DNA of 64,000 nt from NCBI GenBank assembly GCA_039933635.1, contig JBDTNQ010000003.1, positions 1-64,000 on the forward strand, given 5' to 3'. Source of the DNA: JBDTNQ01 sp039933635 (lineage in GTDB: Bacteria; Acidobacteriota; Vicinamibacteria; Vicinamibacterales; SCN-69-37). This document shows positions 35,292 to 43,750 of the stretch, piece by piece. Positions within the stretch are counted from its first letter, which is position 1. Each line of letters begins with the position of its first letter. The notes below the pieces were generated by a model that ran no database searches, was not told the origin of the DNA, and saw only the letters and a list, made by a program, of their open reading frames with translations. A program made the translations under genes and the position numbers.

Positions 35292-36512
35292 ATGAAGGTG
35301 CTGACGAGTGCGGCTCTGTTTCTAACTCTGGCGTCGGGCACGGCCCAGGCGCAGGTCAACGCGGGCGCAAAGACGCCCGAGGCGACCCTGCCGTTCACGA
35401 TGACCCAGGTGGCGACGTTCAACCTGCCGTGGCGCATCGCGTTCTTGCCGGATGGACGCATGCTCATCACCGAGAAGCCGGGCGCCGTGTGGCTCGTGAC
35501 GCAGCAGGGGGCGAAAACGCCCGTTTCGAACGTGCCGGCCGTCCTTCACCAGGGCCAAGGCGGCTTACTGGGCGTCTACCTTTCCCCCAAATACGCCACG
35601 GACCACAACGTCTATCTGACCTATTCGGAGCCGGGCGACGGTGGGTCGAGCCTGGCGATGGCGAGGGCCAAGCTGTCGATTACCGACAGCGCCGCGAGTC
35701 TGGACGGGCTTCAGGTGATCTGGCGCGATGGGATGCGGGGCAAGGGCGGCCAGTTCGGCGCCGCGATCGCCTTCTCACCTGATGGCCAGCTCTTGTACCT
35801 GACGGTCGGCGATCGGCAACGCATGACCCCGGCTCAGGATCCGAATTCACCGCTGGGCAAGATCCTGCGTCTGACGCTCGACGGTAAGCCCGCGCCGGGC
35901 AATCCGATGGCCGGCAAGACGGGTGCGGCAAGCATTCCCGTGATCGATCCCCCGAGCGACACCGAAAAAGCCAAGACGGCGCCCGTGGTACGCGACTATG
36001 CGTTCACGGGACCGAACCTGACGCCGTCGGAGACGTGGACGACGGGTCACCGCACACCGTACGGGCTCGCGTTCGCGCCGGACGGCCGGCTGTGGGAAAT
36101 GGAGCACGGTCCCCGAGGCGGTGACGAACTGAACCTCATCGAGCCCGGCAAGAACTACGGCTGGCCGCTCGCCTCCTACGCGGTGAACTACAACGGCGTT
36201 GCGATCCCGAGCCCGGACACACGGCCGGATCTGACGAAGCCTGTGATCTACTGGACGCCCGTCATCGCGCCGGGCAGCCTCACCTTCTACAACGGCACGA
36301 TGTTCCCGCAGTGGAAGGGCTCAGCCCTGATTGGCGGCATGGGGAGCAAGACGCTCAACCGCGTCACGTTCGACGGAAAGGGCGGCGCCACCCCGGCTGA
36401 GCGCTGGGATGTCGCCCACGGCATTCGTGACGTGGCCGTGGCTTCCGACGGCGCCGTCTGGATGATTGAAAACGCGAATCCTGGTGGACTGTTTCGGGTG
36501 ACGCCGAAGTAG
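35292..36512 (+). CDS. PQQ-dependent sugar dehydrogenase (soluble aldose dehydrogenase type)
   Basis: Periplasmic six-bladed propeller enzyme of 406 residues, related to YliI/Asd, which oxidises aldoses with PQQ. The ATG at 35292 follows GAGGG and opens a signal peptide (LTSAALFLTLASGTAQAQ). Family landmarks are LPWRIAFLPDGRMLITEKPG, HQGQGGLLGVYLSPKY, TGHRTPYGLAFAPDGRLWEMEHGPRGGDELN (in pieces) and PGKNYGWP. No PQQ synthesis gene is in the window. The gene ends 48 bases before a triple half-site repeat. Confidence 0.9.
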   Translation: MKVLTSAALFLTLASGTAQAQVNAGAKTPEATLPFTMTQVATFNLPWRIAFLPDGRMLITEKPGAVWLVTQQGAKTPVSNVPAVLHQGQGGLLGVYLSPKYATDHNVYLTYSEPGDGGSSLAMARAKLSITDSAASLDGLQVIWRDGMRGKGGQFGAAIAFSPDGQLLYLTVGDRQRMTPAQDPNSPLGKILRLTLDGKPAPGNPMAGKTGAASIPVIDPPSDTEKAKTAPVVRDYAFTGPNLTPSETWTTGHRTPYGLAFAPDGRLWEMEHGPRGGDELNLIEPGKNYGWPLASYAVNYNGVAIPSPDTRPDLTKPVIYWTPVIAPGSLTFYNGTMFPQWKGSALIGGMGSKTLNRVTFDGKGGATPAERWDVAHGIRDVAVASDGAVWMIENANPGGLFRVTPK

Positions 36513-36560
36513 GACTCCGCCCACGCCAGGTGAAGCGAGGCAGGCGAAGCAACGAACTGG

Positions 36561-36613
36561 GAGACCGGGTCTGGCAGTTCAAGACCCGGTCTCTTAACTC
36601 AAGACCCGGTCTC
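36561..36613. repeat. Nested-palindrome repeat with three half-sites, overlapping the metF end
   Basis: GAGACCGGGTCT and AGACCCGGTCTC form a 12-bp stem with a nine-base loop, followed after seven bases by a third half-site AGACCCGGTCTC. The third copy lies inside the metF reading frame and encodes its last residues and stop. Confidence 0.85.
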
Positions 36614-37486
36614 CTGAGCCGCTGACGCGCGCACCGCTTCCAGTACCGCCGTGGTCGCCTGCGACTTGTTGAGCACGTAGAAGTGGATGCCAGGCACGCC
36701 GCTGTCGAGGAGTTCCTGCACTTGACGGATCGCGAACGCCACGCCGGCCTGAAATTGGTCGTCCGGTCCGGCGTGCCGCGCGAGGTCGTCGGTCAAAGTG
36801 GCGGGCAAATGCGCGCCGCACAGTGACGCAATCCGCTGCACTTGAGCGAGGTTCGTTACGGGCAGGATGCCCGGCACGATCGGCACCGTGATGCCGATGG
36901 CCGCGCAGCGATCCCGAAAGCGGAAGAAGTCGTCGTTGCGATAGAAGAGCTGCGTGAGCACGACGTCCGCGCCGGCGTCGACCTTGCGCTTCAGGTTTTC
37001 GAGGTCGGCTTCCAGGCTGGGCGCTTCGCGATGCGTCTCCGGATACCCGGCTACCGCGATACCGAACTCCGGCGCCCCTTGCCGGATGAGTCCGACGAGT
37101 TCGTTGGCGTACGTCAGTCCGCCGGCGACCGGCGCAAACGTCGCCTGCCCGTGTGGCGGGTCGCCGCGCAAGGCCACGATGAAGTCCACGCCGCGCGTCC
37201 GCGCATCGGCCAGATAACTGCGAAGGTCGTCGACCGTCGAGCCGACGCACGTCAGGTGCGACGCCACTGGCACGCGAAACCGCCGCTTCACCTCCTCGAC
37301 GATCGCGAGTGTGCGCTCGCGCGTGGAGCCTCCGGCTCCGTAGGTACACGTGACGAATCGCGGCGTGAACGCCATGAGGCGCTCCACGTGTGTGTGGAGC
37401 GCGACCTCGCCTTCGGCGGTCTTCGGTGGAAACAGCTCGAACGAGAGGGCGAGCGTGCCGGATGTGTAGATGGATCTCAGTGACAT
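36599..37486 (-). CDS. metF: Methylenetetrahydrofolate reductase
   Basis: Flavoenzyme of 295 residues that reduces 5,10-methylene-THF to 5-methyl-THF for methionine synthesis. Diagnostic segments are SFELFPPKT (catalytic Glu), TCTYGAGGSTRERT, ASHLTCVGST, ALRGDPP, FYRNDDFFRFRD, PIVPGILPVTN and GIHFYVLN. Length is normal for the bacterial single-domain enzyme. The C-terminal ETGS and stop are encoded by a repeat half-site. No methionine-pathway neighbour is visible. Confidence 0.97.
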   Translation of the reverse strand: MSLRSIYTSGTLALSFELFPPKTAEGEVALHTHVERLMAFTPRFVTCTYGAGGSTRERTLAIVEEVKRRFRVPVASHLTCVGSTVDDLRSYLADARTRGVDFIVALRGDPPHGQATFAPVAGGLTYANELVGLIRQGAPEFGIAVAGYPETHREAPSLEADLENLKRKVDAGADVVLTQLFYRNDDFFRFRDRCAAIGITVPIVPGILPVTNLAQVQRIASLCGAHLPATLTDDLARHAGPDDQFQAGVAFAIRQVQELLDSGVPGIHFYVLNKSQATTAVLEAVRASAAQETGS

Positions 37487-37609
37487 ACGAAGGCGACGGC
37501 CGCCGATGCGCCACGAGGGTTATATCAGAGGTCGAGATCCTTCAGCCGTTCGCCGGGGCGTGCCCGCGCGTGTCGACCATCATCGATTTTCGAATCTCAG
37601 GCGCGATTC

Positions 37610-38014
37610 CTACTTGGCCTTCGTGGCCGTGAAGTCACCGCTCACCGCCATCGGTCGCACGTCGACGGTGCCCACGATCTTCTCCGCCGTCTCCAGTGTG
37701 CCGACATAGACCACGGTGAGCGTCTGGCCCTCGTACACCGTGTCGAACTGCCACGTCACCTTCTTACCATCGAGCTTGCCCGTGAGGGCATTCGTGCTCT
37801 GATCGGACGCGCAACTGCCGCTGAGGTCCGCGTCCTTCTGCGTCATGGTGCACTTCATCGCGATATCGGCGCCGCCGATGTTGGCCATGACGTCCCACGC
37901 ACCGCTCGCCGTCCCCGCCGCGGGCGTTGGCGTTGGCGCCGGCGCGGGTGCGGGCTGCTGGGCCAGGGCGACAGCGGGCACGACGACGAGAGCGAGCACT
38001 AGAAGGCGCTTCAT
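37610..38014 (-). CDS. Small exported protein of unknown function
   Basis: Protein of 134 residues. The start at 38014 follows GAGGAG and opens a signal peptide (MKRLLVLALVVVPAVALAQ) plus a short Pro/Ala linker. The mature domain of about 95 residues looks like a small beta-barrel (GAWDVMANIGGADIAMKC, WQFDTVYEGQTLTVVYVGTL, ending GDFTATKAK), with two Cys that could pair. Similar short periplasmic domains are common in Acidobacteria, but I know no function. It is divergent from a TetR gene with a palindromic site between them. Confidence 0.75.
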   Translation of the reverse strand: MKRLLVLALVVVPAVALAQQPAPAPAPTPTPAAGTASGAWDVMANIGGADIAMKCTMTQKDADLSGSCASDQSTNALTGKLDGKKVTWQFDTVYEGQTLTVVYVGTLETAEKIVGTVDVRPMAVSGDFTATKAK

Positions 38015-38071
38015 GACGGTCTCCTCAGGATGGGATGGGCAAATGGCAGTGACTGCCGTGCACAGCATAAT

Positions 38072-38087
38072 ATGTCACCAGTGACAT
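38072..38087. promoter_or_regulatory. 16-bp palindrome, probable TetR operator
   Basis: ATGTCAC-CA-GTGACAT is a perfect dyad between the divergent exported-protein and TetR genes and abuts a possible -10 (TAATAT). The TGTCA/TGACA arms are typical of TetR sites. It could control both genes. Confidence 0.7.
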
Positions 38088-38118
38088 TTCAATGCGGCCC
38101 GGCCACAATGTCCGGACG

Positions 38119-38742
38119 ATGCCCGTGACAGCCAGACCGCCCCGCCCCGGTGCTCTCCACACCCGAAAACAGGACGTCGTCAGAACCGCCATCTCGGAGG
38201 CGGCAATCGAGTTGTTCGCCGGGGCGGGGTTTGAAGAGACGACGATCGACGAGATCGCCGCGGCGGCCGGGGTCTCCACCCGCACGTTCTTTCGATACTT
38301 CGCGTCGAAGGCGGATTTGCTGGGACAGGGGATGGTCCGCTATCGGGCGCTGCTCACCGAAGGAATCGCGGCGGCGCCACGCGGGCTTGGACCGTTGCAG
38401 GTGGTGCGATACGCGGCCGAGCGGGTGGCGACAGAAGGGGCAGCGTTCCCTCGCATCAGGCAGATCCTCCAGATCACCAGCCACAGCGCCGCCGCGCGCG
38501 AAGCGCAGTTGGCGCGTCGCGCTGAAGTCGAAGACGGCCTGGCCAAGGCATTTGCCGCCCGCTTTCCCACGCGTCGTCGCGACAACCTCATGCCGCGGCT
38601 GCTCGGTGGGTTGACGCTCTCCCTCCTCGACGTCACATTCCGCGTGTGGTCGGCGGGCGACAAGCCGATCACGAACGCGCTCGACGATGTGTTCAAGGCG
38701 TTGACGGCCGTGGTGGATGAGAAGGCGGTCCAGTCACGCTGA
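38119..38742 (+). CDS. TetR-family transcriptional regulator
   Basis: Repressor of 207 residues. The helix-turn-helix is standard: VVRTAISEAAIELFAGAGFEETTIDEIAAAAGVSTRTFFRYFASKADLL (about 18-66, seen in pieces). The ligand domain has no recognised signature. I chose the ATG at 38119 because an earlier one at 38092 lies only four bases after the operator, where transcription probably has not started. Likely autoregulated through the adjacent palindrome. Confidence 0.9.
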   Translation: MPVTARPPRPGALHTRKQDVVRTAISEAAIELFAGAGFEETTIDEIAAAAGVSTRTFFRYFASKADLLGQGMVRYRALLTEGIAAAPRGLGPLQVVRYAAERVATEGAAFPRIRQILQITSHSAAAREAQLARRAEVEDGLAKAFAARFPTRRRDNLMPRLLGGLTLSLLDVTFRVWSAGDKPITNALDDVFKALTAVVDEKAVQSR

Positions 38743-38776
38743 CCGGCGGCGAGGGCGCGCGGGCGCCCCGTCGACA

Positions 38777-39652
38777 CTAGTCATGAAACGTCATTCGCAC
38801 TCCGACCGCGATGCCGTCGCGCAGGCCGGCGACGTTGGGACTGACGTGCATGCCCCGGCCCGGCGAGGCGCTGACGAAGATCTGTAGTCGGTCGGCGTCA
38901 TGATGCGCGCTCGGGAGCGCGACGAACAGCGAGAACGCGTTCCACGATCGCTTTCCAATCTCGTGTTCCGTTTCCGCCATGATCGCCTTGCCGTTTCCTT
39001 TCCACAGCGTCCATCGCGTGGCCGCGTAGACGGGACGCGCGTGTGCGGCGACGTGCCCGTCGAAGCGGAAGTCGAGGAGTTGGGACGACACCGTGAGTTC
39101 CGGCGCGAACCGCGACGACGGGAATCGGCGGAAGCCCTGCACGTAGACCACGTTGTATTCGTCGGCGTCCATGACGTCAGGAATGCGTGCGCCTTCGGCG
39201 CGCAGCTCGGCGGTCTTGTCGTCGAGGTCTCTGGTGAGATGTGAACTCAGGTGTGACACGCCCGCGGAAAACGAAGACTGATCCGAGCGCGCGCGTGTGT
39301 AGGCTGCGCGAAGGATGTACCCGGTGCCGCCCACACTGACTCTCGCCGCGATGTTCTCGGTCCCCACCGTCTGAAAGACCGCCGTGAACGCCACCGAGTG
39401 GGACCCGCGCCGGACGACCGTCAGATCCAGCGCCATGTGCGCATCCCAGGAATAGAACGGCGCAAACACATTGGCCGGACCGCCGTACTTGCGGAACATG
39501 ACGTCGAACGTCGCATCGGGGAGCGCGCCATCGGTCCGGTGGGCCGCGGCGGATGGCGATTGCGCGGCCGACAGCGTCGGGAATCCGAACGAGAACGTCG
39601 CGCAGACGATCACGAGCGCGATGGTCGCGCGTCGGCGGGGCGAGCAGAGCAT
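38777..39652 (-). CDS. Exported protein, probable outer-membrane barrel
   Basis: Protein of 291 residues with a signal peptide (ATIALVIVCATFSFGFPTLSA). The mature chain is rich in alternating aromatic and polar residues (FAPFYSWDAHMALDLTVV, SVAFTAVFQTVGTENIAARV, YILRAAYTRARSDQSSFSAG) and ends in a strand with terminal Phe-His-Asp, as in outer-membrane barrels. YNVVYVQGFRRFPSSRFAPEL is distinctive. Family not recognised. It converges on the TetR gene. Confidence 0.65.
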   Translation of the reverse strand: MLCSPRRRATIALVIVCATFSFGFPTLSAAQSPSAAAHRTDGALPDATFDVMFRKYGGPANVFAPFYSWDAHMALDLTVVRRGSHSVAFTAVFQTVGTENIAARVSVGGTGYILRAAYTRARSDQSSFSAGVSHLSSHLTRDLDDKTAELRAEGARIPDVMDADEYNVVYVQGFRRFPSSRFAPELTVSSQLLDFRFDGHVAAHARPVYAATRWTLWKGNGKAIMAETEHEIGKRSWNAFSLFVALPSAHHDADRLQIFVSASPGRGMHVSPNVAGLRDGIAVGVRMTFHD

Positions 39653-39696
39653 GCGGAGGGGATCGTATGTCAGAGGGCAGGCCCCGGACCTGACTC

Positions 39697-41196
39697 CTAC
39701 CTCACGGCTTCGTACAGTGGCGCTGCATCAGTCCCTCCGACGCGCGTGAGCGTCCAGCCATCGCCCTTCAGCCGCTGCGGGATCCATGAGAGCGGCTGCC
39801 ACTCACCGAGCAGGTAGATACGCGCCGTGTGAGCGGTCAGATCCGTGTAGGTCGTGCGGGGGATGCGAATATGCAGGTAGCGCTCACCGCGGAGATAGGT
39901 GAAATCGACCAGGTCGGCGCCGGTGTAGCGACGTGCGGCAACGGGATCAGCGACGAACGTGAGCGCCCGACGGTCGCGATCCGTGGCGCGCTCGTCGACC
40001 GCGAGAGGATCGAGCGGGTTGACGAGCACGACGGGAACGTCCCCGGTGGCGAGGCGGTCGGCCGTTCGTAGCACGGCCAGGCTCGGCACTTCTTGGTCGG
40101 GACCCACCCACACTCGCGCGGGCAGGTAGATCCACATCGTGACCGACGCGATGACGGCCGCAGCGGTGCCTGCCGCGGCCGATCGTCGCGAGACCGCGAA
40201 CAGGACGTCCGCCAGCAAGCCCGTGACGCCAATGACAACGAACAGCGCGTAGCGCGTCATGAACGCGCCGCTCGTGGCCGCGGCGTATGCGTAAGGTACG
40301 ACCGGTGAGAGCACCAGCCCGGCCAGGACGATGCGTTCCTCGGTCAGCAGTCCACGCGATCGCCCGGCGTCGGTGTGGGGGAGATCGCGCGCGAGGACGC
40401 GCGCCGCGACCACTCCCAGTGCGAGGATCGCGAGAGCGCGGAGTCGCGGGACGGTGGTGAGCATCGCCGACAGAAGCTTGGGGAGCGTCGGGCTGTAGAC
40501 CATGTTCGTGAATGCGACTTCCTTGGTCGCGGCGAGGAGTGCCGGGTACAAGGCCAGTGTCGGCGCCGCGGCCGCCAGGGCGACGATCGCGATCCATCGA
40601 ATCCGACCTGTGCGCACGGTGATGGCCGCTTCGCCCGCGAGCAGTGCGGCCGGCAGGATAATCGACCACACGTGCAAGGTCAGCGCAAAGGCGATCGCCA
40701 CGGCGAGTCCGGACGCGGCGAGGATGCGTCTGCGTCCGCCGGTCTCGCCAATCGATTGCCAGCAGAGCAGCGCGCACCCGGACACGCCAAGCACCAGCAT
40801 GTACGCGCGCGCTTCGATCGCGTAGCGTCCGACGAAGTTCGAGAGCGGGATCAATGCGACGGCCGCCGTCGCGGCGGCCGCTCCCACTCGCCTTCGCAGA
40901 AACACGAACATCGTCGCCATCAGCAGCGCGACGCCGACCAGAGCGGGGAGGCGTGCGCCGAGCGGATCGGCCACGGGCCCGAGGCGCGCGATCCGCGTCA
41001 CGAGGTAGAGCCCGGGTGGATTGAAATCGAAGCTGTCGAGAAGCGCGCGCCAAAGGTCGCGGGTGGCGGGAATGGCACTGAGGCGAACGGTGAACAGTTC
41101 GTCGTACCACAGCGGCACGCGAGTACCGGCGCGCACGAGCCACCCCAACGCGTAAATGCCGTTCACCGCCGCAAGCAGCGGCCACCAGCGCTTCAC
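39697..41196 (-). CDS. GT-C-fold membrane glycosyltransferase (ArnT/GT39-like)
   Basis: Polytopic enzyme of 499 residues, likely using a polyprenyl-phosphate sugar donor. From the GTG at 41196 the first helix (PLLAAVNGIYALGWLV) leads to the loop LWYDELFT with Asp32-Glu33, the acidic pair typical of GT-C enzymes. The second loop motif follows in DSFDFNPPGLYLV. About ten further helices and a C-terminal soluble domain of about 130 residues complete it. The substrate is unknown; protein mannosylation, lipid A or glycolipid modification are all possible. The longer upstream frame is not membrane-like. Confidence 0.85.
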   Translation of the reverse strand: MKRWWPLLAAVNGIYALGWLVRAGTRVPLWYDELFTVRLSAIPATRDLWRALLDSFDFNPPGLYLVTRIARLGPVADPLGARLPALVGVALLMATMFVFLRRRVGAAAATAAVALIPLSNFVGRYAIEARAYMLVLGVSGCALLCWQSIGETGGRRRILAASGLAVAIAFALTLHVWSIILPAALLAGEAAITVRTGRIRWIAIVALAAAAPTLALYPALLAATKEVAFTNMVYSPTLPKLLSAMLTTVPRLRALAILALGVVAARVLARDLPHTDAGRSRGLLTEERIVLAGLVLSPVVPYAYAAATSGAFMTRYALFVVIGVTGLLADVLFAVSRRSAAAGTAAAVIASVTMWIYLPARVWVGPDQEVPSLAVLRTADRLATGDVPVVLVNPLDPLAVDERATDRDRRALTFVADPVAARRYTGADLVDFTYLRGERYLHIRIPRTTYTDLTAHTARIYLLGEWQPLSWIPQRLKGDGWTLTRVGGTDAAPLYEAVR

Positions 41197-41352
41197 GGCA
41201 TGTGCCTCGACGGTCCGGCCAAGCGGGTCAAGGATAGGGCATTTGTCGCCGCCATGCGGCGCAATGCCGGCGCGCGGCGTCAGAGTGAGATACCGGAGCG
41301 GGGAGCCTGTGTGGCGATGCCTGACGGCCACTGCCTCGTGGCTGTGCAGGGA

Positions 41353-41565
41353 TCAGGGCGTGGAGACCTGGGTAGGCGGCTCGAGTCGAAGGAACATCAG
41401 TCGGTCGGCGGCATTCAGGTGGGCGCACCTGCCGCAGAGCGGGCGGCCGCCGCCATTGTGCCGGAGCCAGTAGTAGTCGATGTTCTGACCCTCCGGGCAA
41501 TCCTCGTGGTCGTGATGGACGCGTTCGCCGTCTCTGGCCGAGTGCCACTGATGTCGCTTGCCCAT
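41353..41565 (-). CDS. Small His/Cys-containing protein
   Basis: Protein of 70 residues starting at 41565 (CGAGGA upstream). It has a His/Asp-rich stretch (RVHHDHEDCPEG) and a CGRC knuckle at 44-47, so a zinc site using Cys23, Cys44, Cys47 and a His is plausible. It is soluble and basic at the end. Family not recognised. It is the last of three tiny genes on this strand. Confidence 0.55.
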   Translation of the reverse strand: MGKRHQWHSARDGERVHHDHEDCPEGQNIDYYWLRHNGGGRPLCGRCAHLNAADRLMFLRLEPPTQVSTP

Positions 41566-41645
41566 GTCGTCCTCGCGCCGGGCGCGGAAGATTCGCGGCC
41601 CGACAAGAGGCACCATAGCGCGCGCCGGTGAACGCCGTGTGACTG

Positions 41646-41813
41646 TCAGAGTTCGGGGGGGCGAGTCGCAATCTGGACAATGCGGCCGACGATGCCGGTC
41701 CTGTGGACCGCGCCGCAATGGGGACATGTCCAGGACGCCTCCTCTGGGAGTTCTCCGGACGGACAATCTTCAAACAGAACGCTCACAAGACCGCCACACG
41801 ACCGGCAGCTCAT
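41646..41813 (-). CDS. Tiny zinc-ribbon protein
   Basis: Protein of 55 residues with CxxC pairs at 3-6 (CRSC) and 30-33 (CPHC), an additional Cys17, and a hydrophobic end (GIVGRIVQIAT). The spacing is that of a minimal zinc ribbon. The ribosome site is weak. It lies 80 bases upstream of the previous small gene, in the same direction. Confidence 0.5.
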   Translation of the reverse strand: MSCRSCGGLVSVLFEDCPSGELPEEASWTCPHCGAVHRTGIVGRIVQIATRPPEL

Positions 41814-41951
41814 CGGAAACGACGACGACGACGCCAACGAAGACCTCCAGGGGGACGGAGGAGACCGAACGCGCACCAGCGGATTCGGGTGGGCTCAATG
41901 TAGCAATCGATTACGGTACGAGCAAGGTAAATTCCCCAAACGTCGCGCCGA

Positions 41952-42164
41952 TCACGACGCGGGTGGGCCGTCCGAGGTGTGAGCTGGCAGCAGCATCATC
42001 CGGTAGAGCACGAACTCGAGCCGGTGCATCGCCAGGTCGCGCCGGAGTCGGAGGAACGATGTCAGGTCGCACGTCCCTGTGGATGCGAGCGCGTCGGTGC
42101 GTTCCTTCAGCTTGACGGTGCGCGCCAGCAGGCGCGCGTGCTCGCAGTAATTCGTGTTCGTCAT
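41952..42164 (-). CDS. Small helical protein of unknown function
   Basis: Protein of 70 residues starting at 42164 with GGTGAGGT at good spacing. It is predicted as two amphipathic helices (EHARLLARTVKLKERTDAL and LTSFLRLRRDLAMHRLEFVLYRMMLL). It follows a strong minus-strand terminator hairpin at 42221, so either it has its own promoter or its transcript reads through that attenuator. Family not recognised. Confidence 0.6.
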   Translation of the reverse strand: MTNTNYCEHARLLARTVKLKERTDALASTGTCDLTSFLRLRRDLAMHRLEFVLYRMMLLPAHTSDGPPAS

Positions 42165-42208
42165 GACCAGACCTCACCGGGGGAGGGTCCGGCATTCACG
42201 ACGCGAAG

Positions 42209-42241
42209 GAAGAAGAAAAAGGCCCGCGCCGGGCGCGGGCC
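42209..42241 (-). terminator. Strong intrinsic terminator on the minus strand
   Basis: GGCCCGCGCC and its complement (42221-42241) form a 10-bp stem, followed on the minus strand by TTTTTCTTCTT. No annotated gene ends just before it, so it terminates an unidentified transcript or attenuates the small gene downstream. Confidence 0.8.
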
Positions 42242-42420
42242 TGTAAGTGTCCTGGCTCCCCAGCTCGAACGCCGCGTGTGTCGCGCCGTTCTCAGGCCAC
42301 TCGCCTGTTCCTAGAGCAAGCCGCGGGCCAAGTTCGTCCCGCCAGAATTGCGCCGAGCCGGCGACGCGCCTACGACGTTGCCAGGTAAGAACTTCTCAGA
42401 CTGAGAATCGATGTGGATGA
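42242..42420 (-). ncRNA. Possible leader or small RNA upstream of the terminator
   Basis: Minus-strand sequence before the terminator can form a 10-bp stem with one mismatch (42267-42276 with 42282-42291, loop ACACA). Further up is a perfect dyad TTCTCAG-A-CTGAGAA (42393-42407). No convincing reading frame covers this stretch. I see no promoter with confidence, so its start is unknown. The remaining gap to 42693 shows nothing clear. Confidence 0.3.
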
Positions 42421-42693
42421 TTCGTGGAATGTCGGGGCCACGTCCAAAAAACCGGGTGTGAGCCGCTGAGCCTGGCCTCGTTCGTGATCGTTTTCGTGCC
42501 GGTTGCGCCACTGCCGGCCTGGGCCACGAGGGGGCCCGAAAAGGTGCCGGTGGCGCCCAACGCGTGGTCCCGAGGGTGACGGTGGTGTGGTGTCGGTGTT
42601 CTGACCAAAGAGCGTCAGCGTGGTTGGTGTGGTGAACAGGGCGGAAGTGCCGAGGCAATGATAGCGGGTATCATCGCTGCGTCCGGAGGGCGT

Positions 42694-43668
42694 ATGGATG
42701 GCGTGACTCGTCGCGAGTTTCTCGCGAGATCCGGGATCGGAACAGTGGCGGGCCTGTCAGTACTCAACGGCGCGCGGCTCCTGGCGGATCCGCTCGGTTT
42801 ACCGATCGGCAGCCAGACGTATCCTGTGCGGGCGCGCATTGCTCAGGGCCAGTTCGCCGATGTCGTGAAGGACATGTTCGCGGCGGGCATCCGGCACATT
42901 GAGCTGTGTTCGCCGGGCTACGGCGAGTTCAAAAGCCTCAGCGACGGGAAGCAGACGAAGACGATCATCGACGACCACGGCATGAAGTGCATCAGTTCGC
43001 ACTTCAACTACGCCACGGAGTTCAGGACGGAGGCCGATCTCGCGAAGGCGATCGACTGGGCGCACGCCGTCGGCCTCACGCAGATGGGCACGGCCAGTCT
43101 GCCGGGCACGGTCATCGCTGGCGTGACCTCCGCGGACGAGGTCACGCGCGCGGCCGATGCGTACAACAGGATGGCCGCGACGGTGAAGAGCGCCGGCATC
43201 CAGATGTTCCTGCACAACGAGGCGCTCGAGAACTCGAAGCTCAACGACGGTCGTCTCACGTATCCGGTGCTGCTCGGCTCTCTCGATCCCGATCTGGTCA
43301 AGATGCAGTTCCAGATGTCATCGATGCGCGTCATCGGCAACCCAATCATGTACTTCCGGTTGTATCCGGGCCGCTTCATCTCGGCGCATCTTCACGGCGT
43401 CGATCTCGACGCGCCGCTGCCGGCTCCCCGCGGCAATCCGATGCCGGTCAAGCCGGCCACGCCCGCGGGCGCCGGTGGTGCGCGAGGCGCCGGGGCCGGC
43501 CCGGGCGCGCCCGCCGTTGCGATTGGTGATGACAGCGTTGACTGGCCAGCGGTGTTTGCGGCCGCGAAGATCGGCGGGATGAAGAACTACTTCATTGAAC
43601 AGGAGCAACCGAACGGCGGCTGGGAGGCGATGGTGAAGGGCGCGGCGTATCTGAAGGGGCTGAGCTAG
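42694..43668 (+). CDS. TAT-exported sugar phosphate isomerase/epimerase-like TIM-barrel protein
   Basis: Protein of 324 residues in the xylose-isomerase-like AP-endonuclease-2 superfamily. The ATG at 42694 follows GGAGGG. A twin-arginine signal (TRREFLARSGIGTVAGLSVL) is followed by barrel strands AAGIRHIELCSPGYG, MKCISSHFNY and FLHNEA, and by the HLHGVDL metal-site region. A Gly/Ala/Pro/Arg-rich insert of about 30 residues interrupts the last third. Export with this fold is common in Acidobacteria and Planctomycetes for sugar catabolism; the substrate is unknown. It converges on a second family member. Confidence 0.85.
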   Translation: MDGVTRREFLARSGIGTVAGLSVLNGARLLADPLGLPIGSQTYPVRARIAQGQFADVVKDMFAAGIRHIELCSPGYGEFKSLSDGKQTKTIIDDHGMKCISSHFNYATEFRTEADLAKAIDWAHAVGLTQMGTASLPGTVIAGVTSADEVTRAADAYNRMAATVKSAGIQMFLHNEALENSKLNDGRLTYPVLLGSLDPDLVKMQFQMSSMRVIGNPIMYFRLYPGRFISAHLHGVDLDAPLPAPRGNPMPVKPATPAGAGGARGAGAGPGAPAVAIGDDSVDWPAVFAAAKIGGMKNYFIEQEQPNGGWEAMVKGAAYLKGLS

Positions 43669-43705
43669 CTCACCAAACGAAACCGGGTGTCGCGGTGTGA
43701 CGGAA

Positions 43706-43738
43706 GAGACCGGGTGTCGTCCTTCAACACCCGGTCTC
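43706..43738. repeat. Nested-palindrome family hairpin between convergent genes
   Basis: GAGACCGGGTGT pairs with ACACCCGGTCTC over a nine-base loop; a further half-site AACCGGGTGT lies at 43681. It separates the ends of two convergent genes, where it could act as a bidirectional terminator. Confidence 0.85.
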
Positions 43739-43750
43739 TTCGATCTCTCT

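Noticed and set aside
37487..37609. Riboswitch upstream of metF
   Set aside because: The gap is short and lacks SAM or cobalamin riboswitch core motifs such as the B12 box.
40375..41631. Long plus-strand frame opposite the GT-C glycosyltransferase
   Set aside because: Composition is Arg/Gly/Asp-rich with no domains; it is the complement shadow of a GC-rich gene with clear membrane helices. The same applies to similar long frames opposite other genes.
42311..42658. Minus-strand frame of 115 codons upstream of the terminator
   Set aside because: Pro/Arg/His-rich with no conserved pattern and no ribosome site; structure and terminator suggest non-coding RNA instead.
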